Positions 6,888 through 14,371 of a stretch of DNA of 16,994 bases are shown in pieces. Every line of letters starts with the position of its first letter. Within the stretch, counting starts at the first letter, position 1. A program made the position numbers and the translations under genes. Under the pieces are notes generated by a model. The model had not been told where the DNA came from and searched no databases. It was given only the letters and a program-made list of their open reading frames with translations. This stretch comes from an uncultured Muribaculaceae bacterium. GTDB lineage: Bacteria; Bacteroidota; Bacteroidia; Bacteroidales; Muribaculaceae. The stretch spans positions 1-16,994 of the forward strand of contig CAKUMB010000028.1 in assembly GCA_934667475.1 (NCBI GenBank). The letters run 5' to 3'.

Positions 6888-7784
6888 ATGAAAAAACAGT
6901 TATTTGCAACAATTGCGGCAGCAGCCATGCTGCTCACCAGCTGCGGCTCGGTGCCCATCACCGGCCGCAAGCAGCTAAACCTGGTTAGCGACAGTGAAGT
7001 GCTCCAGTCGAGCCTTGCCCAGTACAACTCATTCATGAAGACAGCCACCGTCTCGACCGAGCAAGTGTCCAGCGCACAAGTGGAGCGAGTGGGCAAGAAG
7101 ATAGCCGCCGCCACCGAAACCTACCTCAAGGCCAACGGAGCCGCCGACGAAGTGAAAAACTTCTCGTGGGAGTTCCACCTGGTGAAGAGCGACGAAGTGA
7201 ACGCCTGGTGTATGCCCGGCGGCAAAATCGTGGTGTATGAGGGACTGATGAAAATAGTGAGCAGCGACGACGAACTGGCAGTGGTGCTCGGCCACGAAGT
7301 GGCCCACGCAGTGGCCAAGCACAGCAACGAGCGCATGAGCCAGCAGATACTGGCCCAGTATGGCGCACAGGCTCTGGGCGTGGCCACATCGGGCAAAAGC
7401 GCAGCCGTGCAGCAAGTGGCCCAGCAGGTGTATGGCCTTGGCGCCAACTATGCAGTGGTGCTGCCCTTCTCGCGCAAGCACGAGAGCGAAGCCGACTACA
7501 TGGGCCTGGTGCTGATGATGATGGCCGGATACAACCCCGAAGTGGCAGTTCCATTCTGGCAGAAGATGGCCGCCTCGTCGACTACCAAAGTGCCTGAATT
7601 CATGAGCACCCACCCCAGCGACGAGAAGCGCATAGCCGACATCAAGAAGGCTATTCCCGAAATTGAGAAGAAGTATGCCCAATACATTCCCAAGAAGGCC
7701 ACAACCACTTCAAAGAAGACTACCACAACTTCCAAGAAGAAGAAGACTACCACAAAGAAAAAGACTACCACCAAAAAGAAATAA
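6888..7784 (+). CDS. M48-family metallopeptidase lipoprotein
   Basis: A 298-residue lipoprotein: a type II signal peptide with lipobox LTSC places the lipidated cysteine at 19. The zinc site is HEVAH (136-140) with the third ligand in HESEAD (glutamate 199 or 201, the latter matching the family pattern). The THPSDEKRI motif (241-249) is conserved in the BepA/LoiP branch. These envelope proteases degrade or mature misassembled outer-membrane proteins; that role is inferred from family. The protein ends in a low-complexity lysine/threonine tail (about 270-298) built from TTTSKK-like units, probably disordered and positively charged, which could bind nucleic acid, peptidoglycan or acidic glycans. 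The corresponding DNA (about 7697-7780) is an imperfect repeat of ACTACCAC/AAGAAG blocks. It is the last gene of the trmB-mrp run and is followed by a terminator. Confidence 0.9.
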   Translation: MKKQLFATIAAAAMLLTSCGSVPITGRKQLNLVSDSEVLQSSLAQYNSFMKTATVSTEQVSSAQVERVGKKIAAATETYLKANGAADEVKNFSWEFHLVKSDEVNAWCMPGGKIVVYEGLMKIVSSDDELAVVLGHEVAHAVAKHSNERMSQQILAQYGAQALGVATSGKSAAVQQVAQQVYGLGANYAVVLPFSRKHESEADYMGLVLMMMAGYNPEVAVPFWQKMAASSTTKVPEFMSTHPSDEKRIADIKKAIPEIEKKYAQYIPKKATTTSKKTTTTSKKKKTTTKKKTTTKKK

Positions 7785-7806
7785 TGCGGTCAAGCCGCAC
7801 ACCTAC

Positions 7807-7846
7807 AGCAACGGGGGCTGCCATAGCAGTCCCCGTTGCTTTTTTC
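7807..7846 (+). terminator. Strong intrinsic terminator after the M48 gene
   Basis: AGCAACGGGG (7807-7816) pairs with CCCCGTTGCT (7831-7840). An inner CTGC/GCAG stem closes a CATA loop, and six T's (7840-7845) follow. It ends the trmB-mrp-peptidase unit. A smaller hairpin, TGCGG (7785-7789) with CCGCA (7795-7799), lies just before it. Bases 7847-7953 before the convergent gene show nothing else. Confidence 0.9.
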
Positions 7847-7953
7847 ATGTCACCATTGCATGCAGAGACGAGTGCCGTGGCAAGGAACACGCTGAAAATG
7901 GAATGAATTTGCGGCAATATCCCCCACCACTTTTCAACTCTATGCTTTAAACT

Positions 7954-9231
7954 TCACAGAACAACTTTGGCGGTGAGGGCGCGGCATCGCACCAAGTAGG
8001 GGCCAGAGGGGAGGGTGCGGTGGCTCAGCGATGCAGCAGTGGCTCGCGCCACAGGGCGCCCGCCCATGTCGAGCACTTCCACCATTTCAGCGTCGTCGAT
8101 GCCAGCCACCATGACGCGACCCTTGCCAGCCACCACTTGGGGAGCGTCGGCCCGAGGGGCATCAATCCCGGCAGTTAAGGCCTTTATTGTGAAGAAGTTT
8201 TTCCACGGCTGCGTGACGGCATACACGCTCATCCAGTTGGCCGGCACATAGAGTGTGGCCGAACTGTAGTGCAGCGATGAGAATGCCGATGCTGCGATGC
8301 CTTCGTTATAGGCCACTGGGGGCACCGATGCATAGCAAACCACGGCTTTGAGCGGGCATCCGTGGAACGCGGCCTCGCCCACCCGACTCACGCGCTCGCC
8401 CAGCACAACCTTGGTGAGCGATGAGCAGGCGTCGAAAGCACCAACGCCCACCGGGGCCCCGTCGATGTAGATTTCGGTTATGGCTTTGCAGCCCGAGAAG
8501 GCTCCAGCGCCAATCTTGGCACCATCGAGCATTCTGATTTCGCTCACTTGCAGCGAAGTGCAGCCCTCAAATGTGCGGTCGGGTATGCCATGCTCGGTTA
8601 TGGGTTTGCTTTTTAGCGAAGTGCACTGCGAGTATATGCCAGTGCCCGACTTGCGCGGCAGGCTGATGCCCTGCGTAAGGCTTGAACAGCCCATGAAGGC
8701 AGAGCTGCCAATGGAGTCGACCCCGACCGATGAGGCAGTGGTGAGCGATGTGCAGCCGCTGAATGCGTAGCTGCCCACTATGCAACCTGCCGGAATCGAC
8801 ACCTCGCCAAGACTTGTGCAACCCGAAAACGCCGAGGCGCCGAGTTCGCTTAACGCGGCTGGCAGATTCACGCTTTTCAGCTCGGAGCAGCTTTGAAACG
8901 CTGTGCGCGCAATGTGGGTGACGGTGCCGGGAATCGACACCGAACTTATGCCTTTGCCCATGAAGCCCGACACCAGGGTCACGGTGTAGGTCTTGGTGAT
9001 TTTCTTCTGCGGGTCTTGTGGGTCGGGCACCTCGATGCTCACGGTGGAGGCTATGCCCACGTGGCCGCTGGTGCGGGTGGTGCCCACGGCCTCGGCGGTG
9101 CGGGTGGCATCGGAAAGGAAGTAATTGACGCCGTCTTTCTCTTCAAAGCTGTCGGCATGCGCCATGGGCGCTGCCATGACCACGAGCAATGCTGCCATGG
9201 CTGCTGTTTTGCGGAATGCTATCTTACACAT
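7954..9231 (-). CDS. Secreted BspA-like LRR_5 protein with sorting-like tail
   Basis: A 425-residue secreted protein. The signal peptide spans about 1-26 (AALLVVMAAPMAHA followed by D). A short non-repeat region (27-88) leads into about ten LRR_5/BspA repeats (roughly 90-300) of the type AFSGCTSLxxVxIP. A linker with YVPANWMSVYAVTQPWKNF follows; this bacterial LRR_5 capping element is also present in the protein encoded at 3365 as LYVNTAALAAYKAAPQWREF. The last 55 residues (VAGKGRVMVAG, then VEVLDMGGRPVA, ending RCRALTAKVVL) resemble a type IX C-terminal sorting domain. It is a likely surface or secreted adhesin-like protein with unknown ligand. A well-formed promoter lies about 35 bases upstream. 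It is a paralogue in architecture of the gene at 3365, but the two differ enough to be old duplicates. Confidence 0.85.
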   Translation of the reverse strand: MCKIAFRKTAAMAALLVVMAAPMAHADSFEEKDGVNYFLSDATRTAEAVGTTRTSGHVGIASTVSIEVPDPQDPQKKITKTYTVTLVSGFMGKGISSVSIPGTVTHIARTAFQSCSELKSVNLPAALSELGASAFSGCTSLGEVSIPAGCIVGSYAFSGCTSLTTASSVGVDSIGSSAFMGCSSLTQGISLPRKSGTGIYSQCTSLKSKPITEHGIPDRTFEGCTSLQVSEIRMLDGAKIGAGAFSGCKAITEIYIDGAPVGVGAFDACSSLTKVVLGERVSRVGEAAFHGCPLKAVVCYASVPPVAYNEGIAASAFSSLHYSSATLYVPANWMSVYAVTQPWKNFFTIKALTAGIDAPRADAPQVVAGKGRVMVAGIDDAEMVEVLDMGGRPVARATAASLSHRTLPSGPYLVRCRALTAKVVL

Positions 9232-9265
9232 TATACATATTCAATAATTGTGAATATTAGAGGCA

Positions 9266-9296
9266 CAAAGGTAGCATCCAAAGGCGACACAGCCAA
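9266..9296 (-). promoter_or_regulatory. Bacteroidetes promoter for the LRR_5 gene at 9231
   Basis: On the minus strand, TACCTTTG (9273-9266) matches the -7 box. TTG (9296-9294), 20 bases further upstream, fits the -33 element. The predicted leader is about 28-32 nt and AT-rich. Confidence 0.7.
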
Positions 9297-9362
9297 GAAT
9301 TCGGGCCAATTACGCATGTATTTGCGGCACAAACGCCACTAATGGGTAGGCCCAAAACAGCG

Positions 9363-9404
9363 AGCAGGCGGGCGCACCGGTGTGTGGGGGTGCGTCCGCC
9401 TGCT
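9363..9404 (-). terminator. Long GC-rich hairpin, probable terminator of the beta-helix/LRR gene
   Basis: Sixteen-base arms at 9363-9378 and 9389-9404 pair with one mismatch (a G-T wobble if read on the plus strand) around a 10-base loop. It lies 35 bases past the stop of the gene at 9439. The minus strand follows with CGCTGTTTTGGG, so the T run is short. It also lies between that gene and the promoter of the next, insulating the two. Confidence 0.6.
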
Positions 9405-9438
9405 GGCGTTATTGGTTTTGCTATTTATGCGCTACGGC

Positions 9439-12400
9439 CTACTTGCCGAGCAGCACTTTGCGGTAGGTGACGGTGCCGTTGGTGTAGGTGGTCTTCTCCA
9501 CATACACGCCAGCGGCCGGACGGGCAGAACCGAGGCTGATGCCGCCCACGGTGTAGTAGATGCGGCTCACTGGCACGGCGTCGGTGGCCACTTGGTCAAC
9601 AGCGGCGGGCTTGAAGTCGGCTGTCACAATCCAGCCCTTGGCAGTGGCGGCCTCAACGTTGGCCTGCTCGGTGCCGGGCATATAGCTGATGTTGAGTTTG
9701 CGCGCCCACGAGCTATTGCTCTCGTTCACGGTCACACCCGACACATCTTGCAGCTGCCCGATAAGCGAGTTGATGGCATCGGCAGCCATAAGGTTGTTTT
9801 GCAGACTCAGACCCTGCACACCTTTGTTGTTGCTCAGGTCGAGGGCGGTGAGTTTGTTGCCTTCGGCCGAAATCCACTGCACATAGGGGTTGTTGCTCAG
9901 GTCAAGCGATGCAATCTGATTGTTTTCGCAGTTTAGCCAGTAGAGGTATCCGTTGTGGCTGAGGTCGACGGCCGTCAGCTGGTTGTTGTTCACCTTAAAC
10001 TGGCTCAGGCTTCTTTGCTTGCTCACATCGATTGAAGTCAGCTGGTTGCCGCCCAGGCGCAGAATCGACACATTGGGGTTGGCAGTGACGTCGATAGCCG
10101 TGAGGTTGTTGCCCTCGGCATAGAGCAGGGTGAGGTTGCTCAGAGTGCTCAGGTCGAGTGCCGACAGGAAGTTGTTGTCCACATTCAGCCAGCGCAGGCT
10201 GGTGTTGGCCTTCAGGTCGAGTGCCGGCAGCTGGTTGTCATACAGATACAGGCCAGTGAGGGCAGTGTTCTTGCTCAAGTCAATCGACTTCAGCTTGTTG
10301 CCTGCCAGGTTCAGGGTCTCAAGTTTGCCGCACTTGCTGGCGTCAAAGCTCTCAAACTGGTTGTCGTAGGCATAGATGCTGGTGGCGGCTGTGAGGTCGC
10401 TCACGTCAAGGGTCTTGAACTTGTTTTCGTAGCAGTCGAGTTCGTCGAGGCCGGTGAGGCCGCTCAGGTCGAGTGCGGTGAGGCTGTTGTGCGAGCAGTC
10501 AACCTCATACACGGTTGAGTGGTGGGGCAGCAGCAGCGAAGTGAGGCGGTTGTATGAGCAGTCCACCTTCGACAGGTTGTCCATTGCCGAGCAGTCGATT
10601 TGGCCGGCAATAAGGTTGTCGTGCACATCGAGCACGCGCAGCTTGGTGCACTTGCTCACATCGATTGATGCAATCTGGTTGCTCTCGGCATAAAGGCCGG
10701 TGAGGGCGGCGTTGCCAGTCACATCCAGCGTCTTAATCTTGTTGAGGCCCACCTGCAGGTTCACAAGGTTGGGGGCGTTGGTAAGGTCAAGAGCAGTGAT
10801 GCCCTGCTGGCGGGCAACGAGCTGAATCACATCGGGGCCATAGATTTTCACTGTGGTGCCCTTGATGGTGCCGTTCACATAGCCTGTTGACTTTTCCTCG
10901 CTCTTCTCGCCGTCGCCCCAGTCAATCTGAAACTTGCTGTTGGCGGCCACACCGATGCGCACGCTGGCGCCAGTCTCGGCATAGGTGATGACAATGGCGG
11001 GTTTGGCCTCGGCTTTAGCCTCGTAGGCGCCCACGTCGATGCCCTCGCCCTGCACACGGTCGTTGCCGGCGATGTCGGAGGTCTCGGTGTAGGCGTCGGT
11101 GGTGGTGCCTTTGTCAATGAATTCGCTGCCTTTGGCCAGAGCCCACGATGCGCTGTGCACAGCCGCGGTGTCGGCCGCAGTCTTGGCCACGCCGGCAAAT
11201 GCGGTGGGCAGCTCGAAGTTGGCTGCAGCAGCGTCGGGATTGCCGATGGTGTTATACACCTGCTCGGCCAGGGCGGGCAGGTTGAGGCCGATGTTGGCGG
11301 TATCGTTCAGTTCGGCCTTGCGCAGTGAATTGCGCTGCACGGTGCAGTTCACCACCTTGCCGCTGCGCATGAATATGCCGCCGCCGTCGAAGGCAGTGTT
11401 GTTATACACCACGCAGCCCACCGTAAGGCCGTCGAGGTTGTATATGCCGCCACCGCGGCCACCCAGCTGGTCGCCATATTCGGGAGCGTCGGCATAGCAG
11501 TTGGCCACCACGTTGTGCAGCACCAGGCCACCGGCATTGTGAATGCCGCCGCCCAGCAGGCCGCGGCAGTCGAGCACGCGGTTGCCCTCAAAGGTCGATC
11601 CGCTGCCCACATAGGCCGCGCCACCGCTGTTGGAGTAGCAGCCCGTGATGGTGCAGCCGGTCACCACCGAGTTGAATGCTGCTATGGCACCGCCGGCATC
11701 CTCGGCCACGCAGTCGCTGAACTCGCAGTTACTCACAGTGGCGTTGCTGGCGCTCACGGCACCGCCTATGCCGTTGCCAAAGCTCGAGTGGCAATACATG
11801 TTGGTAAACTGGCAGTCGGTGACCGATGCCTTCTTGTCGGTGGAGCCGGCAATATACACCGCACCGCCATACGAGTCGCTGCTGGTGGCGCTCTGTGCCG
11901 TGAAGTAGGCCGAGCACTCGGTGAAGCGGCACTGGCTCACCTGCACATTGCCCATGGCATACACCGCCGCACCGCTGGGCTTGGCTGTGGGCACATTGGC
12001 GTTGGCGCCCTTCATGGTGAAGCCGTTGATGGCAGTGGCCTCGGTAAACACCGAGGTGCTGTAAAGCAGGTGGCTAGAGTTGCCCTGCGTGCCGGTCACC
12101 TGCTGCTGGCCGGTGGATGACGTCTCCACCTCCCAGGTGTAGCGGTAGGTGGTGCCGCTGGCAATGGCGCGCTTCCACACATCGGGCACATCGTCGTTGC
12201 CATCAAGAATGGTCACGTTGGCAAAGTCGTAGGCCTTGCCGCTGGCACCCATCTTGCGGTCGGCCTTCGAGGCCTCATTGCCAGCGAAGCCGCCGTAAAG
12301 GCTCACGCCGTTTTTCATAAAAAACGCCTTTGAGGTCTTGCGGCTGGCCTTTATCAGCGAATCGGGGCTGTATGTGCCTGCGGCCACCCACACCTCGTCG

Positions 12401-12570
12401 CCCGCCTGAGCGGCGTTGATGGCAGCCTGCAAACTGCCAGTGGCGTTGGCCCACGATGAGCCGTCGCCACTGGCACCAGCCTTAACATAATGCACTGCCG
12501 CCTGTGCGCCAAGCACGGGCAGCATCGACAGAGCCGCAGCTGCTGTCAGTTTGAGTAGGGCTTGTTTCAT
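9439..12570 (-). CDS. Secreted beta-helix / LRR fusion protein with sorting-like tail
   Basis: A 1,043-residue secreted protein with several modules. The signal peptide covers about 1-24 (ending LGAQA). Residues 25-515 form a right-handed parallel beta-helix of the pectate-lyase-like or polymorphic outer-membrane type: an opening HYVKAGASGDGSSWANA motif, then repeated GGAxxxxxxxVxxCxF turns such as GGAVSASNATVSNCEF, ending in DVGAYE. A short beta domain with a WGDG motif (about 520-585) resembles PKD-like linkers. From about 590 to 925, some 16 internalin-like 21-residue LRRs follow the pattern LDLSxNxxLxxLxxxxNxLT. The tail (about 990-1043; IYYTVGGISL to the terminal KVLLGK) looks like a type IX sorting domain. 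No catalytic site of a known polysaccharide lyase is evident, so binding is more likely than catalysis. It has its own promoter and terminator. Confidence 0.85.
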   Translation of the reverse strand: MKQALLKLTAAAALSMLPVLGAQAAVHYVKAGASGDGSSWANATGSLQAAINAAQAGDEVWVAAGTYSPDSLIKASRKTSKAFFMKNGVSLYGGFAGNEASKADRKMGASGKAYDFANVTILDGNDDVPDVWKRAIASGTTYRYTWEVETSSTGQQQVTGTQGNSSHLLYSTSVFTEATAINGFTMKGANANVPTAKPSGAAVYAMGNVQVSQCRFTECSAYFTAQSATSSDSYGGAVYIAGSTDKKASVTDCQFTNMYCHSSFGNGIGGAVSASNATVSNCEFSDCVAEDAGGAIAAFNSVVTGCTITGCYSNSGGAAYVGSGSTFEGNRVLDCRGLLGGGIHNAGGLVLHNVVANCYADAPEYGDQLGGRGGGIYNLDGLTVGCVVYNNTAFDGGGIFMRSGKVVNCTVQRNSLRKAELNDTANIGLNLPALAEQVYNTIGNPDAAAANFELPTAFAGVAKTAADTAAVHSASWALAKGSEFIDKGTTTDAYTETSDIAGNDRVQGEGIDVGAYEAKAEAKPAIVITYAETGASVRIGVAANSKFQIDWGDGEKSEEKSTGYVNGTIKGTTVKIYGPDVIQLVARQQGITALDLTNAPNLVNLQVGLNKIKTLDVTGNAALTGLYAESNQIASIDVSKCTKLRVLDVHDNLIAGQIDCSAMDNLSKVDCSYNRLTSLLLPHHSTVYEVDCSHNSLTALDLSGLTGLDELDCYENKFKTLDVSDLTAATSIYAYDNQFESFDASKCGKLETLNLAGNKLKSIDLSKNTALTGLYLYDNQLPALDLKANTSLRWLNVDNNFLSALDLSTLSNLTLLYAEGNNLTAIDVTANPNVSILRLGGNQLTSIDVSKQRSLSQFKVNNNQLTAVDLSHNGYLYWLNCENNQIASLDLSNNPYVQWISAEGNKLTALDLSNNKGVQGLSLQNNLMAADAINSLIGQLQDVSGVTVNESNSSWARKLNISYMPGTEQANVEAATAKGWIVTADFKPAAVDQVATDAVPVSRIYYTVGGISLGSARPAAGVYVEKTTYTNGTVTYRKVLLGK

Positions 12571-12628
12571 TAGCTTGTTATTTTATCGTATTAACTATAT
12601 GCCTGAATATAGGGACTGTAATCAAGTC

Positions 12629-12659
12629 CAAAGATATAACAAAAAGGCATATTTCCCAA
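12629..12659 (-). promoter_or_regulatory. Promoter for the beta-helix/LRR gene
   Basis: On the minus strand, TATCTTTG (12636-12629) is a perfect -7 box and TTG (12659-12657) lies 20 bases upstream, the same spacing as the promoter at 9266-9296. The leader is about 55 nt. The -33 element sits in the loop of the terminator hairpin of the preceding lipoprotein gene. Confidence 0.7.
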
Positions 12660-12669
12660 GGATATGCCT
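12641..12669 (-). terminator. Intrinsic terminator of the lipoprotein gene
   Basis: AGGCATAT (12645-12652) and ATATGCCT (12662-12669) form a perfect 8-bp stem with a 9-base loop. Read on the minus strand, the stem is followed by TTTTTG. It lies 24 bases past the stop at 12693. The same bases hold the -33 element of the next gene. Confidence 0.75.
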
Positions 12670-12692
12670 ATATTTATGTTACTTCTATGATT

Positions 12693-13190
12693 TTATGCGC
12701 AATCGGGCCGCGCCAAGGCCCGCTCGGGGCTCGTGGTGAACGAGAATCCCGTGAGGCGGGCGGCCACAGCCCGGCCCAAAGCCGGCCAGTCGGCCGGGCG
12801 CACCAGCGCGGTGAACGTGAACTGCTGCTGCGCGCCCACGGGCCCGTTGAGGAAGTCGGCCAGCGCCTGGCGGCAGTCGCCGTCGAGTTCGGCAAAACAC
12901 AGTGCCTTGCCATCGACGTCGAGCAGCGCCAGAGTGGGCGTGGCGCTGGGGCGGCCGGCAGTGATGCTGCGCACCAGGCGCAGCGTGAGTGGCACCCGCA
13001 CAGCCACAAGGCCATGCGGGGCACCGGCAGCGCGTGTCAGCACCATTCCGCCATCGGTCACGGCCTCCACAGCCGGTGCGTTGTCGCCCTGCACCTCAAC
13101 CGCCGTCAGACTCACAGGCTGCTCGCCGACGCTGTGCGAACAGCCGCCCAGCAGCGCACATGCCGCCACCGCAATCAAAATCCATTTCAT
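12693..13190 (-). CDS. Small lipoprotein of unknown function
   Basis: A 165-residue predicted lipoprotein. The start at 13190 is chosen because it begins a type II signal peptide (MKWILIAVAACALLGGC) with lipobox LGGC and lipidated cysteine 17; a longer open frame to 13295 would bury it. The mature part has strands such as VAVRVPLTLRLV and a segment LALLDVDGKALCFAELDGDCRQALADFLNG, then QQQFTFTALVRPADW. I do not recognise the family; its size and beta pattern would suit an envelope protein similar to small Bacteroidales DUF lipoproteins. Its composition matches the GC-rich neighbours. A -7 box lies only four bases upstream of the start codon, so the mRNA may have almost no leader. A terminator follows the stop. 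Confidence 0.7.
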   Translation of the reverse strand: MKWILIAVAACALLGGCSHSVGEQPVSLTAVEVQGDNAPAVEAVTDGGMVLTRAAGAPHGLVAVRVPLTLRLVRSITAGRPSATPTLALLDVDGKALCFAELDGDCRQALADFLNGPVGAQQQFTFTALVRPADWPALGRAVAARLTGFSFTTSPERALARPDCA

Positions 13191-13194
13191 GCCA

Positions 13195-13202
13195 CAAAGA
13201 TA
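13195..13202 (-). promoter_or_regulatory. -7 box very close to the lipoprotein start codon
   Basis: TATCTTTG on the minus strand (13202-13195) is a perfect -7 match, but only four bases separate it from the ATG at 13190. No good -33 TTG is seen. If used, transcription would start at or within a few bases of the ATG. Confidence 0.5.
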
Positions 13203-13258
13203 GCACAATTCACCCATATTACCACACCCAAAATCACAGTACACCGATGGCCCCGCCC

Positions 13259-13480
13259 CTATTCCGCCTGCCCGCAATAGAATTGCCTGATGCATTCATA
13301 CGCGCCCCAGCAGTAGGCCCGCAGCCATTCCTCCTTCCATGGCTTCACGATGTTTTGAGCCAAGTCGATGTTTTCACACAGCTGCTCCATATACAGATGC
13401 GTGATGTGCCGCAGCGCCTCCAACGGCGGCATCGAGTCGCCCTTTCGGGCATAGTCCCTAATAATGCTGATGTACTTCAT
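13259..13480 (-). CDS. Small hypothetical protein (73 aa)
   Basis: I do not recognise this family. The protein is 73 residues, soluble, mostly predicted helical, with a balanced composition typical of a real protein: MKYISIIRDYARKGD, then PPLEALRHITHLYMEQL, and an aromatic-rich C-terminal part with WKEEWLRAYCWGAYECIRQF. No signal peptide is present. Codon choice is mixed and less GC-biased than in the long genes nearby. It lies upstream of the lipoprotein gene on the same strand, 68 bases away, and its 5' end faces the truncated Nudix gene. No clear TAnnTTTG box was found upstream. The ordered hydrophobic pattern argues for a genuine gene; function unknown. Confidence 0.5.
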   Translation of the reverse strand: MKYISIIRDYARKGDSMPPLEALRHITHLYMEQLCENIDLAQNIVKPWKEEWLRAYCWGAYECIRQFYCGQAE

Positions 13481-13586
13481 TTCGCTGTGCTCATGTATTT
13501 TTTGGGGTTATAATCATGCGAAGACAATCATTTTTCAGCAACTATCGGGTATAAGCCAGCCGCATTCTCATCCTCAAGTCCCCTAC

Positions 13587-14093
13587 GACAACGAACTGCG
13601 CGAGGAGACGGGGCTCACTGGGGCCTACATCAAGCAGTTTCACACGTTTAGCGAGCCCGACCGCGACCCGCGCGAGCGTGTGATTACCATAGCCTACTAT
13701 GCGCTGGTGAGGATGCAGGATGTGAATGGCGGCGACGATGCGGCACGCGCGCAGTGGTGGGCCATGGGCGATGTGCCGTCGCTGGCTTTCGACCACGACA
13801 TGATATTGCGGCTGGCGCTGCAGGAGCTGCGGCGACAAATACACTTCGAGCCCATCGGTTTCGAACTGCTGCCCGAAAAATTCACCATGTCGGCGCTGCA
13901 GCAGCTGTATGAGGCCATTCTCGACGTGAAGTTTGACCGCCGCAACTTCTACAAGGAAATGCTGCACCTGGGGCTGCTGACACAGCTCGACGAGACCGAC
14001 AACGAGCCTGGCAAGCGCAACGCATTCCTCTACAGTTTTAACCGCAGCAGCTATGAGGAGATGAAGCGCAAGGGATTCAGGTTTGAATTCTGA
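13587..14093 (+). pseudogene. Nudix-type transcriptional regulator (NrtR-like), N-terminal half missing
   Basis: The remaining 168 residues match the second half of Nudix regulators with a C-terminal winged helix, the NrtR/AraR-like group that controls NAD or sugar metabolism genes. The frame opens inside the Nudix box: only ELREETGL of the GX5EX7REUXEEXGU signature is left, followed by the family segment FSEPDRDPRERVITIAYYALV. The C-terminal part (FTMSALQQLYEAIL...FDRRNFYKEML, ending RKGFRF) is the winged-helix DNA-binding domain. An open frame extends back to an ATG at 13464, but those roughly 40 residues (CSCIFWGYNH...) have no similarity to a Nudix domain. The glycine, first glutamate and ligand-sensing strands are lost, so the protein cannot hydrolyse or sense a nucleotide normally. 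It could still make a DNA-binding fragment. The break near 13587 suggests a deletion. Confidence 0.75.
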
Positions 14094-14165
14094 CGGCGAC
14101 ACACAACAACTGACGACAAACGCAACCAATCTTAACATTGACCGGAAAAATCAACAACCACACAC

Positions 14166-14297
14166 ATGGGCTACGCAACTTTATTTGACGGGGAGGAAAA
14201 GACATTCAGCCGTATAACCTCAACCCTATCGTCTCAGTCCTGGCACATTGCCATCGGTGCCTGCAACGGCTCGCCGCAGGCTGCGGCGCCGCAGTGA
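14166..14297 (+). other. Possible small ORF or gene remnant
   Basis: An ATG-started frame of 43 codons (MGYATLFDGEEKTFSRI...) following the Nudix pseudogene by 72 bases. The first 17 residues look protein-like, but the end (QAAAPQ) falls in a GC-rich repeat. It may be the start of a gene truncated by the same event that damaged the Nudix gene. The gap 14094-14371 otherwise contains only GC-rich short inverted repeats (for example ACACCC 14343-14348 with GGGTGT 14360-14365) and no promoter that I can recognise. Confidence 0.2.
14281..14294. repeat. 14-bp perfect palindrome
   Basis: CTGCGGCGCCGCAG is its own reverse complement. It lies between the converging Nudix remnant and the WYL gene. With no loop and no T run it is not a standard terminator; it could be a protein-binding site or chance in GC-rich sequence. 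Confidence 0.4.
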
Positions 14298-14371
14298 CCT
14301 GCAATGGCTTTGGCCACTGCGGTGCGGCGTTCGCGCTCTTTTACACCCCCTCCTGGGCAGGGTGTGGAGCG

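Noticed and set aside
9800..10800. Regular short repeats resembling a CRISPR array
   Set aside because: The roughly 63-bp periodicity is in frame and encodes 21-residue LRRs; there are no identical repeats with unique spacers.
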